Shown here piece after piece: positions 35,544 through 45,325 of a stretch of DNA of 62,153 nucleotides. The stretch comes from Acidobacteriaceae bacterium (GTDB lineage Bacteria; Acidobacteriota; Terriglobia; Terriglobales; Acidobacteriaceae), in contig CAHJWI010000024.1 of the NCBI GenBank assembly GCA_903642225.1, positions 1-62,153 of the forward strand, written 5' to 3'. Position 1 is the stretch's first letter; each line of letters starts with the position of its first letter. Below the pieces are notes generated by a model. The model was not told the DNA's origin and did not search any database. It saw only the letters and a program-made list of their open reading frames with translations. The translations under genes were made by a program, and so were the position numbers.

Positions 35544-36899
35544 CTAGATGTTGGCCACGCTCAGGGTTTGCGGGTCGTCGACACGCTGCATGAGTAACGC
35601 CGCCAAAGCCATGCAGATGCCACCGGCGGCGATGGCGTAAATGCGGTTGTTGTGGAGGACATGGATCATGATGAGGCCGAAGAAGAGCGACGCCAGGATC
35701 TCAGGCAAAACGACAAAGAAGTTGAAGATGCCCATGTAGACGCCGGTTTTGCGCGGCGGTAAAACGGCAGCGAGCATGGCGTAAGGCATGGAGAGGGTGC
35801 TTGCCCAGGCGATGCCGACACCGGTCATGCTGAGCAGGAGCAGATATTTGTTGTGCATGAGCAGGACGCCGAGCAGGCCTGCAGCGCCGCAGGCAAGGCA
35901 GACGGAGTGGGTGTGTTTTCGGCCAAGCCGGCGCGCCAAGGTGGGTAGCGCGAAGGAGAAGGCGAAGCAAACGGCGGAGTATGCGCCGAAGCAGAGACCG
36001 CCCCATTCCACACCGTCGCGGTAGAGCTGGCTGTTGGTGTCGGTCGCGCCGAAGACATTGTGGGCGACGGCGACGGGAAAGTAGAGCCACATGCAGAAGA
36101 GACCCAGCCAGGTGAGCAGCTGCACGCCGCCTAGGCGGCGCATCGTCATGGGCATTTCGCGGACGGCCGTAAGGATTTCGCGAACGGCGACGCCGGGTCC
36201 CTTGCTGGCCTGCTTGTGCGCGCGGAACAATTCCAGGTCTTCTGGCGGGTACTCCTTTGTGGTGAAGATGGTGTAGAGGACAGCGCCCAGGAATGCGGCG
36301 GCACCGGCGTAAAAGCTGATGCGAACGGTGAGTGGGATGGCGTGGGTGCCGCCTTCAGAGTGCAGGTGCACGACGTTGGTGAGGAACCACGGCAGGGACG
36401 AAGCGATGACGGCGCCGAGGCCGATGAAGATGCTCTGCATAGCAAAGCCGCGGGTGCGCTGGCCTTCGGGCAGCAGGTCGGCGACAAAGGCTCGGAAAGG
36501 TTCCATGCTGATGTTGATGGAGGCATCGAGGATCCAAAGCATGGTCGCAGCGAAGAGGAGGGTCTTGGCGCTGGGCATGGCAAGGAGAGCGATGGTGCTG
36601 AGGATGGCACCGACGAGGAAGTAGGGACGTCGACGGCCGAGTGGGCCCCAGGTGCGGTCGGACATGTGGCCGATGAGGGGCTGGATGAGCAGGCCGGTGA
36701 GCGGCGCGGCTAGCCAGAGGATGGGAATCTGGTCGGGGCGCGCGCCCAGGTACTCGTAGATGGCGCTCATGTTGGCCTGTTGCAGGCCCCAGCCAAACTG
36801 GATGCCGAGAAAGCCGAAGCTCATGTTGAAGATTTGCAGGGAAGATTTTGCGGGCTTGTATACGGTGCTGGCAGAACGGAGAACGGAGGGTGCGGCCAT
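35544..36899 (-). CDS. MFS sugar transporter (GPH/SUT-like)
   Basis: A 451-residue 12-span transporter. The pattern FNMSFGFLGIQFGWGLQQANMS followed by APLTGLLIQPLIGHMSDRTWGPLGRRRPY is characteristic of sucrose/maltose:H+ symporter-type carriers. The second half shows IFNFFVVLPEILASL. It is divergent from the giant GH13 gene with 291 bases between starts; shared use of an alpha-glucoside such as maltose, trehalose or sucrose is the natural inference. Confidence 0.82.
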   Translation of the reverse strand: MAAPSVLRSASTVYKPAKSSLQIFNMSFGFLGIQFGWGLQQANMSAIYEYLGARPDQIPILWLAAPLTGLLIQPLIGHMSDRTWGPLGRRRPYFLVGAILSTIALLAMPSAKTLLFAATMLWILDASINISMEPFRAFVADLLPEGQRTRGFAMQSIFIGLGAVIASSLPWFLTNVVHLHSEGGTHAIPLTVRISFYAGAAAFLGAVLYTIFTTKEYPPEDLELFRAHKQASKGPGVAVREILTAVREMPMTMRRLGGVQLLTWLGLFCMWLYFPVAVAHNVFGATDTNSQLYRDGVEWGGLCFGAYSAVCFAFSFALPTLARRLGRKHTHSVCLACGAAGLLGVLLMHNKYLLLLSMTGVGIAWASTLSMPYAMLAAVLPPRKTGVYMGIFNFFVVLPEILASLFFGLIMIHVLHNNRIYAIAAGGICMALAALLMQRVDDPQTLSVANI

Positions 36900-36962
36900 G
36901 ATGTGCCCCTGAAAGCGTTATTGCGCGTCGAGTCCCGCGCGATTTGCGGATGGGGGAGGAGA

Positions 36963-36983
36963 ATACCATTTCGATCCTGGTAT
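36963..36983. promoter_or_regulatory. Inverted repeat in the transporter/GH13 divergent region
   Basis: ATACCA and TGGTAT are spaced by nine bases, in the 291-base region between the divergent starts, about 64 bases before the transporter start. It could be an operator for a sugar-responsive regulator; no known consensus is claimed. Confidence 0.3.
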
Positions 36984-37190
36984 GCGCTGCCAGACGATTG
37001 CCGGCCGTGACGCGGCTCGCTCCAGCCGCGCAATCAAGGCTGAATCAGGTCCGCGTTACCAAGCGTCTATTCACTGCATCTACCCTCACACTGGTTTCGC
37101 CCCGGCGTTGTGTGCGGCGCCGAATTAGATTTTAGAGACTCTCTCCAACCCGCTTCCGCAGGCTTAGGGAAGTGAGAAAGCGCGTGCCGC

Positions 37191-40100
37191 ATGCGTCCGA
37201 CCATGGAATTTCATATTGCGCGATCCGTCCGTGAGCTGACCGGCGTTGACGACATCCTGTTCAGCTACACCGGCAACGTGGTATTTGCGAACGTTGCTGC
37301 GAGCCGCAAGCTGGCGCAGCAGTTGAATGCAGGGCTGGGCACGGAAGATGATCCGAAGCGGACGGTTCAAGGCGGCGCACTGTTTGCCATGGGCCTGATC
37401 GACGAGTTGCAGCACGCGCTCGTGGCAGCGTACCGAAAGAGCGTCGACCCCGCCATTATGACAGCAGCGCTGCAGTATTTTTCCGCGGGAATTGGCGGAG
37501 CACGGCTGGAGAAGCTCCTACTCGCATTCACTACACAGTTTCCGAACAGCGCCGTTTACCGCGGCGAGTTGACGCCGGCGGAGTGGCTGGCGGGGACCAC
37601 AGACGGGTTGCCGAATCGCGAAGCCGCCTTTGAAGAATTGCTGCTGCTGTGGCTTGCAAACGTGAACCCCGCATTCAAACCGTTCCTGACACTATTCGAG
37701 GACGCGGCACTGACGGGGGGGGATCCGGCGTACAGGACAGTGACCACGTCGCTGCCCACGTACTTTGAGACAAGGCCGAAGCTGTCGCCGGAGGTTGGCA
37801 CGCTTCTGGATGCGCTAATTGCGCCGATGCTGGCCTCGCCCGATTCGCTGACGGGGCAACTGGATTACATTCGCACCCATTGGGAGCCATACCTAGGGCC
37901 GGAGTTGAAGCGGGCATTGCTGGCAATCGATGTTCTGCGCGAAGAGGATATTGCGATCTGGATGCGCTTCAACCCGGCGAGTCCGGACAACCACCGACAT
38001 GGAGCGTTTGGGACGGCGCACGAGGGATTTGTTGGTGACGAGTATGTGGGCTTCGACGAGTATGGCGAGTGGGTGATTGGGCCGGATGGCAAGCGTGTGC
38101 GACGGTACGCGCATGGTTATCAAGCGCCGCTGGATGAATATGAGGCATTTAGCGCGGACCAGGCGTGGATGCCGAATGTCGTGTTACTCGCAAAGAGTAC
38201 TTATGTGTGGCTGGAGCAGTTATCACAAAAATACCTGCGACATATTTACAAGCTGGACCAAGTGCCGGACGAAGAACTTAGTCTCATGGCGCGGCGGGGT
38301 ATTACGGGGCTGTGGCTTATTGGTCTATGGGAGCGCTCGGTTGCGTCCCGCACGATCAAGCATCTGCGGGGAAACACGGATGCGGTGGCGTCGGCTTACT
38401 CGCTGAAGGACTACCAGATTGCAGAGGACCTGGGTGGCAATAGCGCGTATGAGAACCTGCGCGATCGTGCTTCGCATTTCGGCTTGCGGCTGGCCAGTGA
38501 CATGGTGCCGAATCACATGGGAATTGACTCGCCGTGGGTGATCGACAATCCTGACTGGTTTCTCTATCGGTGGGAATCGCCCTTCCCGAGTTATAGCTTC
38601 AACGGGCCTGACTTATCGAATGACCCGCGCGTGGAAATCAAGATCGAGGATCACTACTATGACCAGACAGATGCTGCAGTAACATTCCGGCTGCGGCATA
38701 GTAACGGCGATACTCGATTTATGTATCACGGTAATGACGGGACGACGTTTGCCTGGAACGATACGGCGCAGCTGGACTACAGCAAGGCGGCTGTGCGCGA
38801 GCATGTGATGCAGGTGATCCTGCATGTGGCGCGGCTGTTCCCGATCATTCGGTTCGATGCGGCGATGGTGTTGGCAAAGCGGCACGTACAGAGGCTGTGG
38901 TTTCCGCTGCCGGGCGCGGGCGGGTCTATCCCGTCACGTGCGGAAGACGCCATGAGCGATGAGGAATTTAACGCGCTGATGCCGGTGGAGTTCTGGCGCG
39001 AGGTGGTGGATCGCGTCGCGGTGGAGGTGCCGGGAACGCTGCTGCTGGCAGAGGCGTTCTGGATGCTGGAAGGCTACTTTGTGCGTACCCTGGGCATGCA
39101 TCGGGTGTACAACTCGGCATTTATGGTGATGCTGCGCGACGAGGAGAATGCGAAGTACCGCAGCTACCTGAAAAAGACGCTGGAGTTTGATCCGGACATT
39201 CTGAAGCGGTACGTGAACTTTATGAGTAACCCGGACGAGAAGACTGCGATTGCGCAGTTTGGGTCGGGGGACAAGTTTTTTGGAGTAAGTACGCTGATGG
39301 CGACGCTGCCAGGGCTGCCGATGTTTGGGCATGGGCAGATCGAAGGCTTTACTGAGCAATACGGCATGGAGTACAAGGCCGCGAAGATGCAGGAAACCCC
39401 GAACGAGGGGCTGATTGCACGCTTCGAGCATGAGATTGCGCCGCTGTTGCGGAATCGCCGGATCTTTGCCGAAAGCGCGAACTTCACGTTGTATGACTTC
39501 TGGACCGGCGATGGATCGGTGAACGAGAATGTGTTCGCCTACTCCAATAACTTCGAGGGTCAGCGGTCGCTGGTGGCTTACAATAACAGCTACGGATCGA
39601 CACATGGAACACTGCACCACTCGACTGGCTTTATGGACAAGGGCGCTGGCGAGATGCGGCAGCGTGCGCTGGCGGACGGGCTTGGACTGCCATGGGACGA
39701 TGGTTTGTTTGTGGCCTACCGCGATGTGACGAGCAACCTTGAATATCTGCGGCGGGCGAACGATGTACAGCAGAACGGGTTGACGCTGGACCTGCGTGGG
39801 TTTCAATACGTGGTGTTGCTTAATTGGCGTGAGCTTCGCCAGACCGCAGAGCAGCCATGGGACCGTCTATTCGACACGCTGAATGGCGGCGGCGTGTACA
39901 GCGTGGAAGAGGCGCTGACACGGCTTCGACTGCGGCCGCTGCACGAGGCGATGCGTCACGCGCTGCGCGGGGACAACTTGTATGCACTAGTGAGCGGCGG
40001 ATCGGATTACCAGTTGGCGCTGGATGCTGACCATGTGCTGGAGCAGGTGATGGCCTACTTTGATGGTGAGGGTGAGCCCATGGAGCCTATAAAGCAGACG

Positions 40101-41117
40101 GCCGTCACTTCTGGCACGGGCGCAGTCGTTTCCCCGGACGCCGTAGAAGAAGTCGTCGCGATTGGAAAGGAGTACACGCCGGTTTCGCAGGAGGTATTGG
40201 CGGCGTTGGAGGCCCAGGATGCGAAGAAGGGACCAACTGCCGACGCAGCGAAGAAGCCGAAGGTGTATGCCGAGGTGGGCGTGCCGGCGACGATCGCGTT
40301 GCATGCAGCGGGACTTGTACCTGTATCGACGGAAGGCATCGTTACGCTTGCCGCGCCAGTAGAGCCGGACGTTGTCATTGCGGATGCGGGTGGCGTTCCG
40401 GTGACGATGGGGCGCCTCCCGGAAGGTGAGATTGCCGCGCCAATGTCAGAGGCGATTGAGGATGAGCAAGACCTGGAGCCGTACGCGACGGTGCAGCAGC
40501 AGTACCGCGCGGCGCTGAAGGTTTTGCTGTCGGAGGTACGCGAGCACTTTAGCGAGGACGAGATGCCGGACGCTCCGCCGAAGCCCTTGGTACCGGGAGT
40601 GCCGCAGCTGAACGGAGTTCTGCGAACACTACCGGCGCTCGGTTGGGCGCTTATTCGGTCGGTACCGTTGGATACGAACGCAAGCACCCACGCGCACGCG
40701 CAGCTGTTTGACCGGCTGCAAGGACGGCATGCGATGGCGGAAGCGGCCTGGTCGATGGGTATAGAGGGCGACAACGCGTGGCGTGTGGCGACGCTGACGC
40801 GGGTGGCCCTGGCGCACAACATTGGATCAGTGAACACAGAGGGTTTCTGGGCCGATGGCGATGTGCGTTGGCTGTTGGCGGTGAACGAGAGCGAGGGAAA
40901 GACGTACTTTGACCGTGAGCTGTTTGCGGCGCTGCTGCCGTGGCTAGAGCTCGACCCAAGGACGCTGACGCTGGTGGGCGCAGAGGCTGAAACGAACGAA
41001 GGCCTCCTGGAGCGGGCGGAGGCGGCAGGATACGAGGTAGGCCGTTTTCTGCACAAGCCAGGGTTTGTGGAAGCAACGCATGGTTACGTATCCGCGGAGG
41101 CATTGTTGGCCAGGTAG
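37191..41117 (+). CDS. Giant GH13 alpha-amylase-family protein
   Basis: A 1308-residue protein, about twice the usual GH13 size. Residues 1-330 are a helical N-terminal region without a recognised domain. The alpha-amylase barrel spans about 330-770: region I DMVPNHMG, region II IRFDAAMV (nucleophile about Asp556), region III LLLAEAF (acid/base about Glu621), region IV FMSNPDEKT (about Asp682). In region IV the usual His before Asp is Pro. After about residue 960 comes a linker rich in Ala/Val/Pro/Glu and a helical C-terminal domain that ends YVSAEALLAR. No signal peptide, so cytoplasmic. Likely an alpha-glucan or alpha-glucoside enzyme serving the divergent sugar carrier; specificity unknown. 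ATG at 37203 is an alternative start. Confidence 0.85.
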   Translation: MRPTMEFHIARSVRELTGVDDILFSYTGNVVFANVAASRKLAQQLNAGLGTEDDPKRTVQGGALFAMGLIDELQHALVAAYRKSVDPAIMTAALQYFSAGIGGARLEKLLLAFTTQFPNSAVYRGELTPAEWLAGTTDGLPNREAAFEELLLLWLANVNPAFKPFLTLFEDAALTGGDPAYRTVTTSLPTYFETRPKLSPEVGTLLDALIAPMLASPDSLTGQLDYIRTHWEPYLGPELKRALLAIDVLREEDIAIWMRFNPASPDNHRHGAFGTAHEGFVGDEYVGFDEYGEWVIGPDGKRVRRYAHGYQAPLDEYEAFSADQAWMPNVVLLAKSTYVWLEQLSQKYLRHIYKLDQVPDEELSLMARRGITGLWLIGLWERSVASRTIKHLRGNTDAVASAYSLKDYQIAEDLGGNSAYENLRDRASHFGLRLASDMVPNHMGIDSPWVIDNPDWFLYRWESPFPSYSFNGPDLSNDPRVEIKIEDHYYDQTDAAVTFRLRHSNGDTRFMYHGNDGTTFAWNDTAQLDYSKAAVREHVMQVILHVARLFPIIRFDAAMVLAKRHVQRLWFPLPGAGGSIPSRAEDAMSDEEFNALMPVEFWREVVDRVAVEVPGTLLLAEAFWMLEGYFVRTLGMHRVYNSAFMVMLRDEENAKYRSYLKKTLEFDPDILKRYVNFMSNPDEKTAIAQFGSGDKFFGVSTLMATLPGLPMFGHGQIEGFTEQYGMEYKAAKMQETPNEGLIARFEHEIAPLLRNRRIFAESANFTLYDFWTGDGSVNENVFAYSNNFEGQRSLVAYNNSYGSTHGTLHHSTGFMDKGAGEMRQRALADGLGLPWDDGLFVAYRDVTSNLEYLRRANDVQQNGLTLDLRGFQYVVLLNWRELRQTAEQPWDRLFDTLNGGGVYSVEEALTRLRLRPLHEAMRHALRGDNLYALVSGGSDYQLALDADHVLEQVMAYFDGEGEPMEPIKQTAVTSGTGAVVSPDAVEEVVAIGKEYTPVSQEVLAALEAQDAKKGPTADAAKKPKVYAEVGVPATIALHAAGLVPVSTEGIVTLAAPVEPDVVIADAGGVPVTMGRLPEGEIAAPMSEAIEDEQDLEPYATVQQQYRAALKVLLSEVREHFSEDEMPDAPPKPLVPGVPQLNGVLRTLPALGWALIRSVPLDTNASTHAHAQLFDRLQGRHAMAEAAWSMGIEGDNAWRVATLTRVALAHNIGSVNTEGFWADGDVRWLLAVNESEGKTYFDRELFAALLPWLELDPRTLTLVGAEAETNEGLLERAEAAGYEVGRFLHKPGFVEATHGYVSAEALLAR

Positions 41118-41173
41118 GCGTCCCGTGCTGCAAACGGCGGCCTGCTCAGGAGCGACCGTCATTGCTCTCCCGA

Positions 41174-41608
41174 TTAGCTGCACTTGCAGCTGGTTCGCCT
41201 TTCGAGTCTGGCGGCCACCTCTGTGCACAGCAGAACCGAGCCGAGAAGGAACACCGCAGGCACTGAACCATCGATATACCGCGTTGACGATGAATTGGTG
41301 TAGGTCCAACCGGAGACACCACGGCCGAGGTCGGAAAAAGCGAGCGCAACGAAGGTTGCGACAATGAGAAGCAGGCCTTGTGTACGGAACCGTGAAGGTG
41401 TTCGCACAGCGAAGCCGCAACAAACGCTAAGCGCAGCCGCCACGAGCAGGAAGGTGTAATTAGCGGGTCGGTGTTTCACCGTCGCTGACGGCAAAAGTGC
41501 AGCCAGCGCAGCGAGACTTAGCATCAGGGATGCGATTAGGCCAACCACAGAAGAGGTTAGACGGAAGAGGCGTATCAGGTGCGGTTCACCTTTGGCACAG
41601 ATGGACAT
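41174..41608 (-). CDS. Small integral membrane protein, unknown
   Basis: A 144-residue protein with about four predicted spans (SSVVGLIASLMLSLAALAAL, YTFLLVAAALSVCCGFAV, GLLLIVATFVALAFS, VPAVFLLGSVLLC) and a cytoplasmic end RRTSCKCS. No domain was recognised. It lies 34 bases downstream of the IscA-type gene on the same strand and may be co-transcribed. Its composition is membrane-protein-like throughout, which supports a real gene. Confidence 0.6.
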   Translation of the reverse strand: MSICAKGEPHLIRLFRLTSSVVGLIASLMLSLAALAALLPSATVKHRPANYTFLLVAAALSVCCGFAVRTPSRFRTQGLLLIVATFVALAFSDLGRGVSGWTYTNSSSTRYIDGSVPAVFLLGSVLLCTEVAARLERRTSCKCS

Positions 41609-41642
41609 CACTCAAATTGCCTCTTGATCTGACCGGGCGAAG

Positions 41643-42119
41643 CTAGGCGGTAAAACTGCTGCCGCAACCACAGCTTCTTGTGCTGTGCGGGTTGATGAAG
41701 TTGAAGCCCTGGCGCATGATGGTCTCTTCGAAGTCGAGCACCATGCCGCTGAGATAGAGGAAGCTCTTTGGATCGACAAAGATCTGGACCGGTGTCTCGG
41801 CGTATTCGTATTTGTAGACGCGGTCGCGCTCACGGGGCTTGGAGTCAAAGCGGATGTTGTAGCTTAGGCCGGAGCAGCCGCCGCCGGTAATTCCGAGTCG
41901 AAGGCCACCCTCATTGGCGGACACACCCTCCTTTGCCATGGCTGCGTGGATGCGCTTCAGCGCCTTCTCGGTGACCTGGATGTTTTGGGCCTTGCTATTC
42001 GCCTCAGGCTGGGAGACGGGCGGAACGATGGCGCTGCTGTAGACCGGTGCCGCGCCTGCCGCGGGAGAGGGTGCGCTCATCTCCTGGCTGGTGGAGGTGC
42101 TGATGCCGACCATGGACAT
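41643..42119 (-). CDS. HesB/IscA/ErpA-type iron-sulfur carrier with N-terminal extension
   Basis: A 158-residue A-type Fe-S carrier. The three ligand cysteines are in GGGCSGLSY and RSCGCGSSF, the classical positions. Typical members are about 107-120 residues; here about 48 extra residues precede IQVTEKALKRI, rich in Ser/Pro/Ala and unconserved-looking. Part of that could be a wrong start, but AGGGA lies six bases before the ATG at 42119, so the extension is likely translated. It is separate from the isc cluster, which lies 600 bases away on the same strand. Confidence 0.9.
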   Translation of the reverse strand: MSMVGISTSTSQEMSAPSPAAGAAPVYSSAIVPPVSQPEANSKAQNIQVTEKALKRIHAAMAKEGVSANEGGLRLGITGGGCSGLSYNIRFDSKPRERDRVYKYEYAETPVQIFVDPKSFLYLSGMVLDFEETIMRQGFNFINPHSTRSCGCGSSFTA

Positions 42120-42301
42120 GACTGTTCCCTTCCCTTTCGTGTGCTGTACTCCAGTTTAGACTGCGCGAACGCCTGGGAGATGCAGCGGGCACCAAGCGTT
42201 AGAGCTTTGCTGCGCTACGACATGACAATGCGCAGACCTGCACAGGGTTCGTGCGTGAGTCTTGGAGGAGTAAACGCGAGGAGTGCGCTAGGATTTGGTG
42301 C

Positions 42302-42634
42302 ATGTGGCGTGATGTTCCGGACTCGATTGACCGCTTTCCCGGAGACCTTGTTGCATCGTTACGCGTGGGGTGCATTGCCGCGATGGGGCTGGGCGGGCTC
42401 GCCTGGTGGCTGGCACGGGCGTATATGTTACGCACGTATCCACGCCACCGGGAGATGCTGGGCGCCGCGATTGTGGTGGGTGTGATGGATGGCGCGATGC
42501 TGGGCGTTGCCGGGTTTGTGGTGACATATGTGGCGCGGGTATGGCGCTATGAGCGCAGAATGCGCCGCCGAAGCGATGACGCGTTACGCCGTGAGCTGGC
42601 TGATCTTGCACCCGAAAGGAAACCGGACCGGTAA
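42302..42634 (+). CDS. Small membrane protein, unknown
   Basis: A 110-residue protein beginning MWRDVPDSIDRFPGDL. Two hydrophobic spans (GCIAAMGLGGLAWWLA and IVVGVMDGAMLGVAGFVVTYVA) are followed by a strongly charged tail with arginine and glutamate. No domain recognised. It lies on the + strand between the iscU and iscA-type genes, which are both on the minus strand. No clear ribosome site. Confidence 0.5.
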   Translation: MWRDVPDSIDRFPGDLVASLRVGCIAAMGLGGLAWWLARAYMLRTYPRHREMLGAAIVVGVMDGAMLGVAGFVVTYVARVWRYERRMRRRSDDALRRELADLAPERKPDR

Positions 42635-42713
42635 GCGAACAATCGCGCCGGCAAGATGAAGGGGCCGACGCGATAGGGGGAAGGTAGCAACGATCTTGTC
42701 TTTGTGGCCCGAG

Positions 42714-43145
42714 CTAGTTTACGGCGCCGACGAGATCGTGCTGGGGTGCCGCCTGCTCTGCCAGGTTGTTCTTCTTCTTCCAGTCGCCGATGGCGGCGCG
42801 GATGGCGTCTTCTGCCAGAACCGAGCAGTGGATCTTTACCGGGGGAAGAGCGAGCTCTTTGACGATCTCGGTGTTCGAAATGGCGAGGGCTTCGGCGACG
42901 GTCTTACCCTTGACCCACTCCGTGGCGAGCGAGGAGCTGGCAATGGCAGAACCGCAGCCGAAGGTCTTGAACTTGGCGTCTTCGATGACCTGGGTCGTCG
43001 GGTTTACTTTAATCTGGAGGCGCATGACGTCGCCGCACTCCGGTGCGCCAACGAGGCCGGTGCCGACTTCGTCAGAGCTCTTGTCGAGGGTACCGACATT
43101 GCGGGGATTCTCGTAATGGTCGACGACCTTGTCGCTGTATGCCAT
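42714..43145 (-). CDS. iscU: Iron-sulfur cluster scaffold IscU
   Basis: A 143-residue scaffold on which IscS-derived sulfur and iron form 2Fe-2S clusters. The N-terminus MAYSDKVVDHYENPRNVG is canonical. The three ligand cysteines are in PECGD, FGCGSA and KIHCSV. In place of the canonical LPPVKxHCS segment, it reads LALPPVKIHCS, which is the IscS/chaperone contact. The C-terminus is slightly extended. It follows the small frame after iscS by 36 bases. Confidence 0.96.
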   Translation of the reverse strand: MAYSDKVVDHYENPRNVGTLDKSSDEVGTGLVGAPECGDVMRLQIKVNPTTQVIEDAKFKTFGCGSAIASSSLATEWVKGKTVAEALAISNTEIVKELALPPVKIHCSVLAEDAIRAAIGDWKKKNNLAEQAAPQHDLVGAVN

Positions 43146-43181
43146 GGTGTTTCTCCTGTGTTGCTGAGCGAAACGTAACTG

Positions 43182-43370
43182 TTAGATGCCTGCCGGTCTT
43201 GAAGTGATCTGCTTGCCGGTTTGCAGTCGAAGTATATGCCAATGTTGAAGTCTTCGCCGCTTTGCCTGTTCTCTATCAGCCCTATGCCATAGGGAGAATA
43301 GGAGCCAATCTGTTGCCACGTACCAGAGTGCTTCAGCAAGCCAGACGAGGACCTCAGGCAAGATATCCAT
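43182..43370 (-). CDS. Small hypothetical protein between iscS and iscU
   Basis: A 62-residue frame whose ATG is three bases after the iscS stop codon, ending 36 bases before iscU. It starts MDILPEVLVWLAEALWY and has a Trp-rich hydrophobic stretch, then a strongly basic segment (HRADREQAKRRR). The position suggests translational coupling to iscS. There is no separate ribosome site. The usual occupant of this position in isc operons is iscU itself, so this is an addition. Function unknown. Confidence 0.5.
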   Translation of the reverse strand: MDILPEVLVWLAEALWYVATDWLLFSLWHRADREQAKRRRLQHWHILRLQTGKQITSRPAGI

Positions 43371-43373
43371 ACT

Positions 43374-44639
43374 CTAGTGTGCGGTCCATTCGACCTTTTC
43401 GAGGTCGATGCCCTCCTTCACCATCTCGTACAGCGGGCTGAGTTCGCGCAGCTTGAGGACGGTGTCGATGAGTTTGTCGGAGACGTAATCCACTTCTTCG
43501 CGGGTGTTGAAGCGGCCAAGACCGAAGCGAATGGAGCTGTGCGCGACATCATCGCCCAGGCCGAGTGCCTTCAAAACGTAGCTGGGCTCCAGCGTGGCCG
43601 AGGTGCAGGCGGAGCCGGAGGAGACGGCGATATCGTTGATGCCCATCAGCAGCGACTCGCCTTCCACGTAGACGAAGCTGATGTTCAGGTTGTTGGGCAG
43701 GTGGTGGTCCATGTTGCCGTTCACGTAGGTGTAGTCCAGCGCGTTCAGGAACTTGTCCTTCATGTAGTCGCGCAGGCCACTCAGGCGCTTGGCCTCGGAC
43801 TCCATCTCGTTCATCGCCAGTTCGCAGGCCTCACCCAGGCCCACGATGCCGGGGACGTTGAGCGTGCCGGAACGCATGCCGCGTTCGTGGCCGCCGCCGT
43901 CGATCTGGGCGCTGAGCTGGACGCGCGGGTTGCGGCGCCGAACGTACAGCGCGCCAACACCCTTGGGGCCGTAGACCTTGTGGCCGCTCAGCGAGAGCAT
44001 GTCGATGTTGTCGGTAAGGACGTTGACGGGGATCTTGCCGACGGCCTGCACGGCGTCGGTGTGGAAGAGGACGCCCTTCTCATGGCAGAGCTTGCCGATG
44101 GCCTGGATGGGGTTGACGGTGCCGATCTCGTTGTTGGCGTACATAATGCTGACCAGGATCGTGCGGTCGGTGATGGCCTTTGCGACGTCATCGACGGAGA
44201 CGAGACCGTCTGCCTGGACCGGCAAGTAGGTGACGTTGTAGCCGTTCTTCTCAAGCCGCTTGCAGGCGTCCAGGGTGGCCTTGTGCTCGGTCACCTGGGT
44301 GATGATGTGGTTTCCCTTTTCGCGGTACATCTCCGCAACGCCCTTGATGGCGAGGTTGTTGGACTCGGTGGCGCCGGAGGTGAAAATGATCTCCTTGGAG
44401 GTCGCGCCAATGAGCTTGGCGATCTGCTCGCGCGCCTTGTCCACACCCTGCTCGGCTTCCCAGCCGAACTGGTGATTGCGGCTGGCGGAGTTGCCGTAGA
44501 TTTTAGTCATGTAGGGCAGCATGGCTTCAAGCACCCGGGGGTCGAGCGCGGTGGTGGCGTGGTTATCCATGTAGATGGGGAGCTGGACGCCGGTGTGGAC
44601 GGGCGTGGACTCGAGAAGTTCTACGGCGGCAGTGCTCAT
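43374..44639 (-). CDS. iscS: Cysteine desulfurase IscS
   Basis: PLP enzyme that releases sulfur from cysteine for Fe-S clusters and thio-tRNAs. The 421-residue product has [14 protein letters not shown] at the start of the fold, [13 protein letters not shown], the PLP-lysine motif [19 protein letters not shown], and the active cysteine in [14 protein letters not shown]. The ATG at 44639 has GGGAG seven bases upstream. Second gene of the iscR-iscS cluster. The N-terminal 17 residues before the fold are extra. Confidence 0.95.
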   Translation of the reverse strand: MSTAAVELLESTPVHTGVQLPIYMDNHATTALDPRVLEAMLPYMTKIYGNSASRNHQFGWEAEQGVDKAREQIAKLIGATSKEIIFTSGATESNNLAIKGVAEMYREKGNHIITQVTEHKATLDACKRLEKNGYNVTYLPVQADGLVSVDDVAKAITDRTILVSIMYANNEIGTVNPIQAIGKLCHEKGVLFHTDAVQAVGKIPVNVLTDNIDMLSLSGHKVYGPKGVGALYVRRRNPRVQLSAQIDGGGHERGMRSGTLNVPGIVGLGEACELAMNEMESEAKRLSGLRDYMKDKFLNALDYTYVNGNMDHHLPNNLNISFVYVEGESLLMGINDIAVSSGSACTSATLEPSYVLKALGLGDDVAHSSIRFGLGRFNTREEVDYVSDKLIDTVLKLRELSPLYEMVKEGIDLEKVEWTAH

Positions 44640-44742
44640 AACTGATCTCCCTGTCGTGCTTCGCCCGGTGGGCGGCTGGTGCTGAGCGGAAAATGAGGCG
44701 GTCAATCTGTGACGTATGACGAAGAACGCGTTGGTGTTGCGG

Positions 44743-45213
44743 CTACATGGCAATGCTGACGAGGCCGCCGGCGAGTGGCGCATGAACGGCGTTGTCCTGT
44801 GGTTCCGCAAGGTCGGAAACGCGGATGTCAGTAAGCAGATCTTTGATGCTGTCGTTTACCTTGCGCAACGGCTCTTTGATGGTGCAATGGCCGGCAAGGT
44901 CGCAGGTGCCGTGGATCGTGATGCAACTGGTGATGAATAACGGCCCGTCGATGGTGCGAATAACGTCAAAGGCGGTGATTTCAGACGCCGACCGCGCAAG
45001 AACGTAGCCACCGTTTGTGCCGGCTGTGGACACAAGGATGCCTCCACGGGTGAGCGTCTGAAGGATTTTAGCGAGGAGCTGCGGCGGAATGTGATACGCG
45101 TCCGCTATGTCTTTGGCGGACTGTGCGACCGGTGAACCGGTGACCAGCGCCTGCTCAGCGAGAAACTTCAGCGCCATCAGGCCGTAGTCCGCTTTTTTGG
45201 TGAGTCGCAACAT
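44743..45213 (-). CDS. iscR: Rrf2-family iron-sulfur regulator IscR
   Basis: A 156-residue winged-helix repressor whose 2Fe-2S cluster reports Fe-S status. N-terminus [19 protein letters not shown] and the recognition segment [21 protein letters not shown] are typical. Three cysteines occur in [15 protein letters not shown], giving spacing of 7 and 5 between them; the usual E. coli spacing is 5 and 5, so the class is Rrf2 with IscR-like function inferred from position. First gene of the isc cluster, about 100 bases before iscS. Confidence 0.85.
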   Translation of the reverse strand: MLRLTKKADYGLMALKFLAEQALVTGSPVAQSAKDIADAYHIPPQLLAKILQTLTRGGILVSTAGTNGGYVLARSASEITAFDVIRTIDGPLFITSCITIHGTCDLAGHCTIKEPLRKVNDSIKDLLTDIRVSDLAEPQDNAVHAPLAGGLVSIAM

Positions 45214-45325
45214 GCTTGATTGAGCGGGGTCGACCGCAGTTCGCGGACATCTACCCTCCTTTTAAGTGTAGGCCGATGCTGCGGGACTGGCAAGGCTGTT
45301 TGATAGGACTTATCGAAGAGCTGCG

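Noticed and set aside
43377..44645. 422-codon + strand frame opposite iscS
   Set aside because: Shadow of iscS; no domain, and the real gene is certain.
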